64,000 nt of DNA from Seriola aureovittata (taxonomy: Eukaryota; Chordata; Actinopteri; Carangiformes; Carangidae), in the NCBI RefSeq assembly GCF_021018895.1, contig NC_079364.1, positions 17,862,885-17,926,884 of the forward strand. Reading direction: 5' to 3'. Positions 62,130-64,000 of the stretch are shown one piece after another; position 1 is the stretch's first letter; the number at the start of each line of letters is the position of its first letter. The notes under the pieces are model-generated. The model saw nothing but the letters and a program-made list of their open reading frames with translations. It was not told where the DNA came from and did not search any database. The position numbers and the translations under genes are program-made.

Positions 62130-62180
62130 AGAGAGAGACAGGGGGAGAGAGAGAGTGAGAGTGAGAGAGAGAGAGAGAGA
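62130..62180 (+). repeat. (GA)n microsatellite
   Basis: About 50 bases of GA-rich repeat with CA and GT interruptions. Confidence 0.9.
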
Positions 62181-62436
62181 ACTGACTGCAGTCTATAAAT
62201 CATGGCTGTATGCTACTGTGATACCGGCAAAGCCCCCATTACCCCCGACCCCCCCTCCCCACCCTGTCCCCCTCCTGCACCTGTTAGCACACTGAATGTC
62301 TGTTGGAATAGTCTATCAGCGTGTGAAGTGGTTTTTTGTTTGTGTGTGTGTGTGAGTTCCTGTCTTTCAGTGCAGGAGAGCCAAATGTCCTGACAGTGAT
62401 AATAAACTGAAAAGGTCTTCCAATGTGACTTTATTT

Positions 62437-62540
62437 AAAGGACTAGTTCAACATTTTGGGAAATACAGTCATTAGGCTTTCTTTTGGGGATGAAATGAGA
62501 AGATTGATATCCCACTCATATCTGTGTGTTAGTTAAAGGA
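62437..62540. mobile_element. Truncated fish interspersed repeat (aaaggactagttcaacatttt family)
   Basis: ggactagttcaacattttgg, aaatacagtcattaggcttt, gagaagattgatatcccact and atatctgtgtgttagtt follow the first 100 bases of a well-known teleost repeat. The rest of the unit is absent. Confidence 0.6.
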
Positions 62541-64000
62541 AAAGTTCCGCATTTAACTATTCAGCCATGAACTACAAAAAACAAGAAGTAATACGTCGAT
62601 GATCTTTAGGGGCACATTTATACAGACTTGAACGTGAGCACATTTCTGCCAAACTATATGTCAAATAATTCCTTCAAGTACAGAGCTTGTTTTGGGACAT
62701 GTTTTGTGTCCCTGGGTCTAAAGTCTAGAGGCGGAGGAAAATGTTGAACTATTCATTGAGGTAATGCAGTTCGAATAATGATGTGGCTGAGGTTGTGCAT
62801 TTATTATATGGAGTTCTCACAAGTACAGCCATACAAAATATGTGTGTATTTCTGGAACTCCCCCGACACTGTTGCTGGTGGTGGTGGCTTGCATCCAGAG
62901 AGGAGCGGAGGGCCACAGGTGTTCAGGGTCAGGGTTTAACAGCCCCGGGTTTACGAGGAGGTTAACGGGGCAGCCGGTGAGACGCTCCATCGCCGACCGT
63001 TACAGCCATGACCGGGGCAGTGCCACCTGCGGACTGGCGCGGAACAGATGCCACACCAAGAACGGGTCAGAGCTTTTATGGGGAGGGCAGAGCGAGGGAG
63101 AGAGAGAGCGGGAGAGGGAACGGGTGAGGGATCTAGTAGTCCATCATTGTGACTGCTTTACTGCCGCTACTGCCATCTAATGACAGAGCTGTCAGAGCAC
63201 ATGGAGTGAGAGGGATGGAGGGATGGAAGGACCGAGGAGCGGAGGGGGAGTAAAATAGATAAATGGATACCATGATAGAGTGAACTAAGGGATAAAAGCA
63301 CAGAGGGAGGAGGAGAAAGACACAGAGGCAGGTGACACTTGAGTAGATGCTAGCATAAAGAGAGTAGTGGACCCAACAGGGAGATTTGTAGGAATTGATC
63401 GGAGTAGATCGCCTCAGCTAAGAATGGAGAGAAGGAAAGATATTGTAGTTAATTGGATGTAATGATTACACTACTGCACAGATAATCTCCTAACACAGTA
63501 TGGACTTCTCTGCTGGTTTTTATCAATGAGCGCTCTCTCTTGGCTAAGGTTACCAGGGTGCGATCATTCTGCAAACACGCAAGCAGATGCACAATATGCA
63601 CGTTTATCCCAAGATGCTCTCAACACACACCACTCTTCTCCAGCCTTTTTCCTAAAGGAGCACTCAGTAATCACCAATGATTAGTCTGCAGTCTGATCCA
63701 GGGCTCAACACCAGCATGGCTCGCGCACATATTGATCATCCTTGTGTGTATGTGTGTGTGTTTGAGGAGAAAGGCTTTTTGTCCACGTCGCTGTGTTCTC
63801 AAGGAATTGATTTTCAGAGAGAGCCAGGGAGATGTGAAGAGAGAAGACCACGACGATCAGACTTGTTTAGTTCCAGATTTGTTTACGTGTTAATCTTGAA
63901 GAGAGACAAAGAGGACACACTGAGGTAAATGTCAGTTAAGACATTTGGTTTCCATTTTTTTTCCAGTCTATTTTCTGTCCAGTCCTGCAATGGACAGGAT

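Larger units (their letters stand above)
46851..64000. other. Upstream/intergenic region without recognisable coding exons
   Basis: About 17 kb. I see simple repeats, decayed interspersed elements (47253-47310, 50279-50440, 52905-53190, 62437-62540), C/G-rich runs (53361-53387, 53926-53986, 58997-59009) and a modestly CpG-rich patch (62860-63130). No frame reads as a conserved protein. Distal GSE1 promoters, regulatory DNA or a long non-coding RNA cannot be excluded. Confidence 0.65.

Overview
The window is vertebrate nuclear DNA, almost certainly from a ray-finned (teleost) fish. The evidence is spliced genes with canonical GT-AG introns and clear vertebrate orthologues, a CpG-island promoter, very dense (CA)n microsatellites, and decayed interspersed elements of kinds common in percomorph fish. 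There is no bacterial, viral or plasmid gene organisation.

Two protein-coding genes are supported. (1) Positions 1-2840, + strand: the last four coding exons of GINS2 (Psf2, a GINS/CMG replicative-helicase subunit). The first coding exon lies left of the window. (2) Positions about 3390-46850, - strand: GSE1 (Gse1 coiled-coil protein, a nuclear corepressor-associated protein). Fifteen coding exons between 6035 and 29081 join in a consistent reading frame to give a 1247-residue protein. A non-coding first exon sits in a CpG island at about 46497-46850. The two genes are tail to tail, as their orthologues are in human 16q24.1.

Layout: 1-2840 GINS2; 2841-3389 short intergenic gap; 3390-6034 GSE1 3' UTR, with two candidate poly(A) signals and one unexplained terminal-exon-like reading frame at 3629-3719; 6035-16148 thirteen closely spaced GSE1 exons; 16149-29081 two further coding exons separated by 5 and 7.5 kb introns; 29084-46496 a 17 kb first intron full of microsatellites and old repeats; 46497-46850 promoter and exon 1; 46851-64000 upstream or intergenic DNA with no recognisable coding exon.

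The genes act in separate pathways: GINS2 in DNA replication, GSE1 in LSD1/HDAC-type chromatin repression. Their adjacency is a conserved synteny and does not imply a functional unit. I found no rRNA, tRNA, CRISPR, operon or novel multi-gene system. The points most worth checking are the terminal-exon-like frame at 3629-3719, the promoter and start-codon choice of GSE1, the long Arg/Glu helix exon, and the unusual repeat structures.
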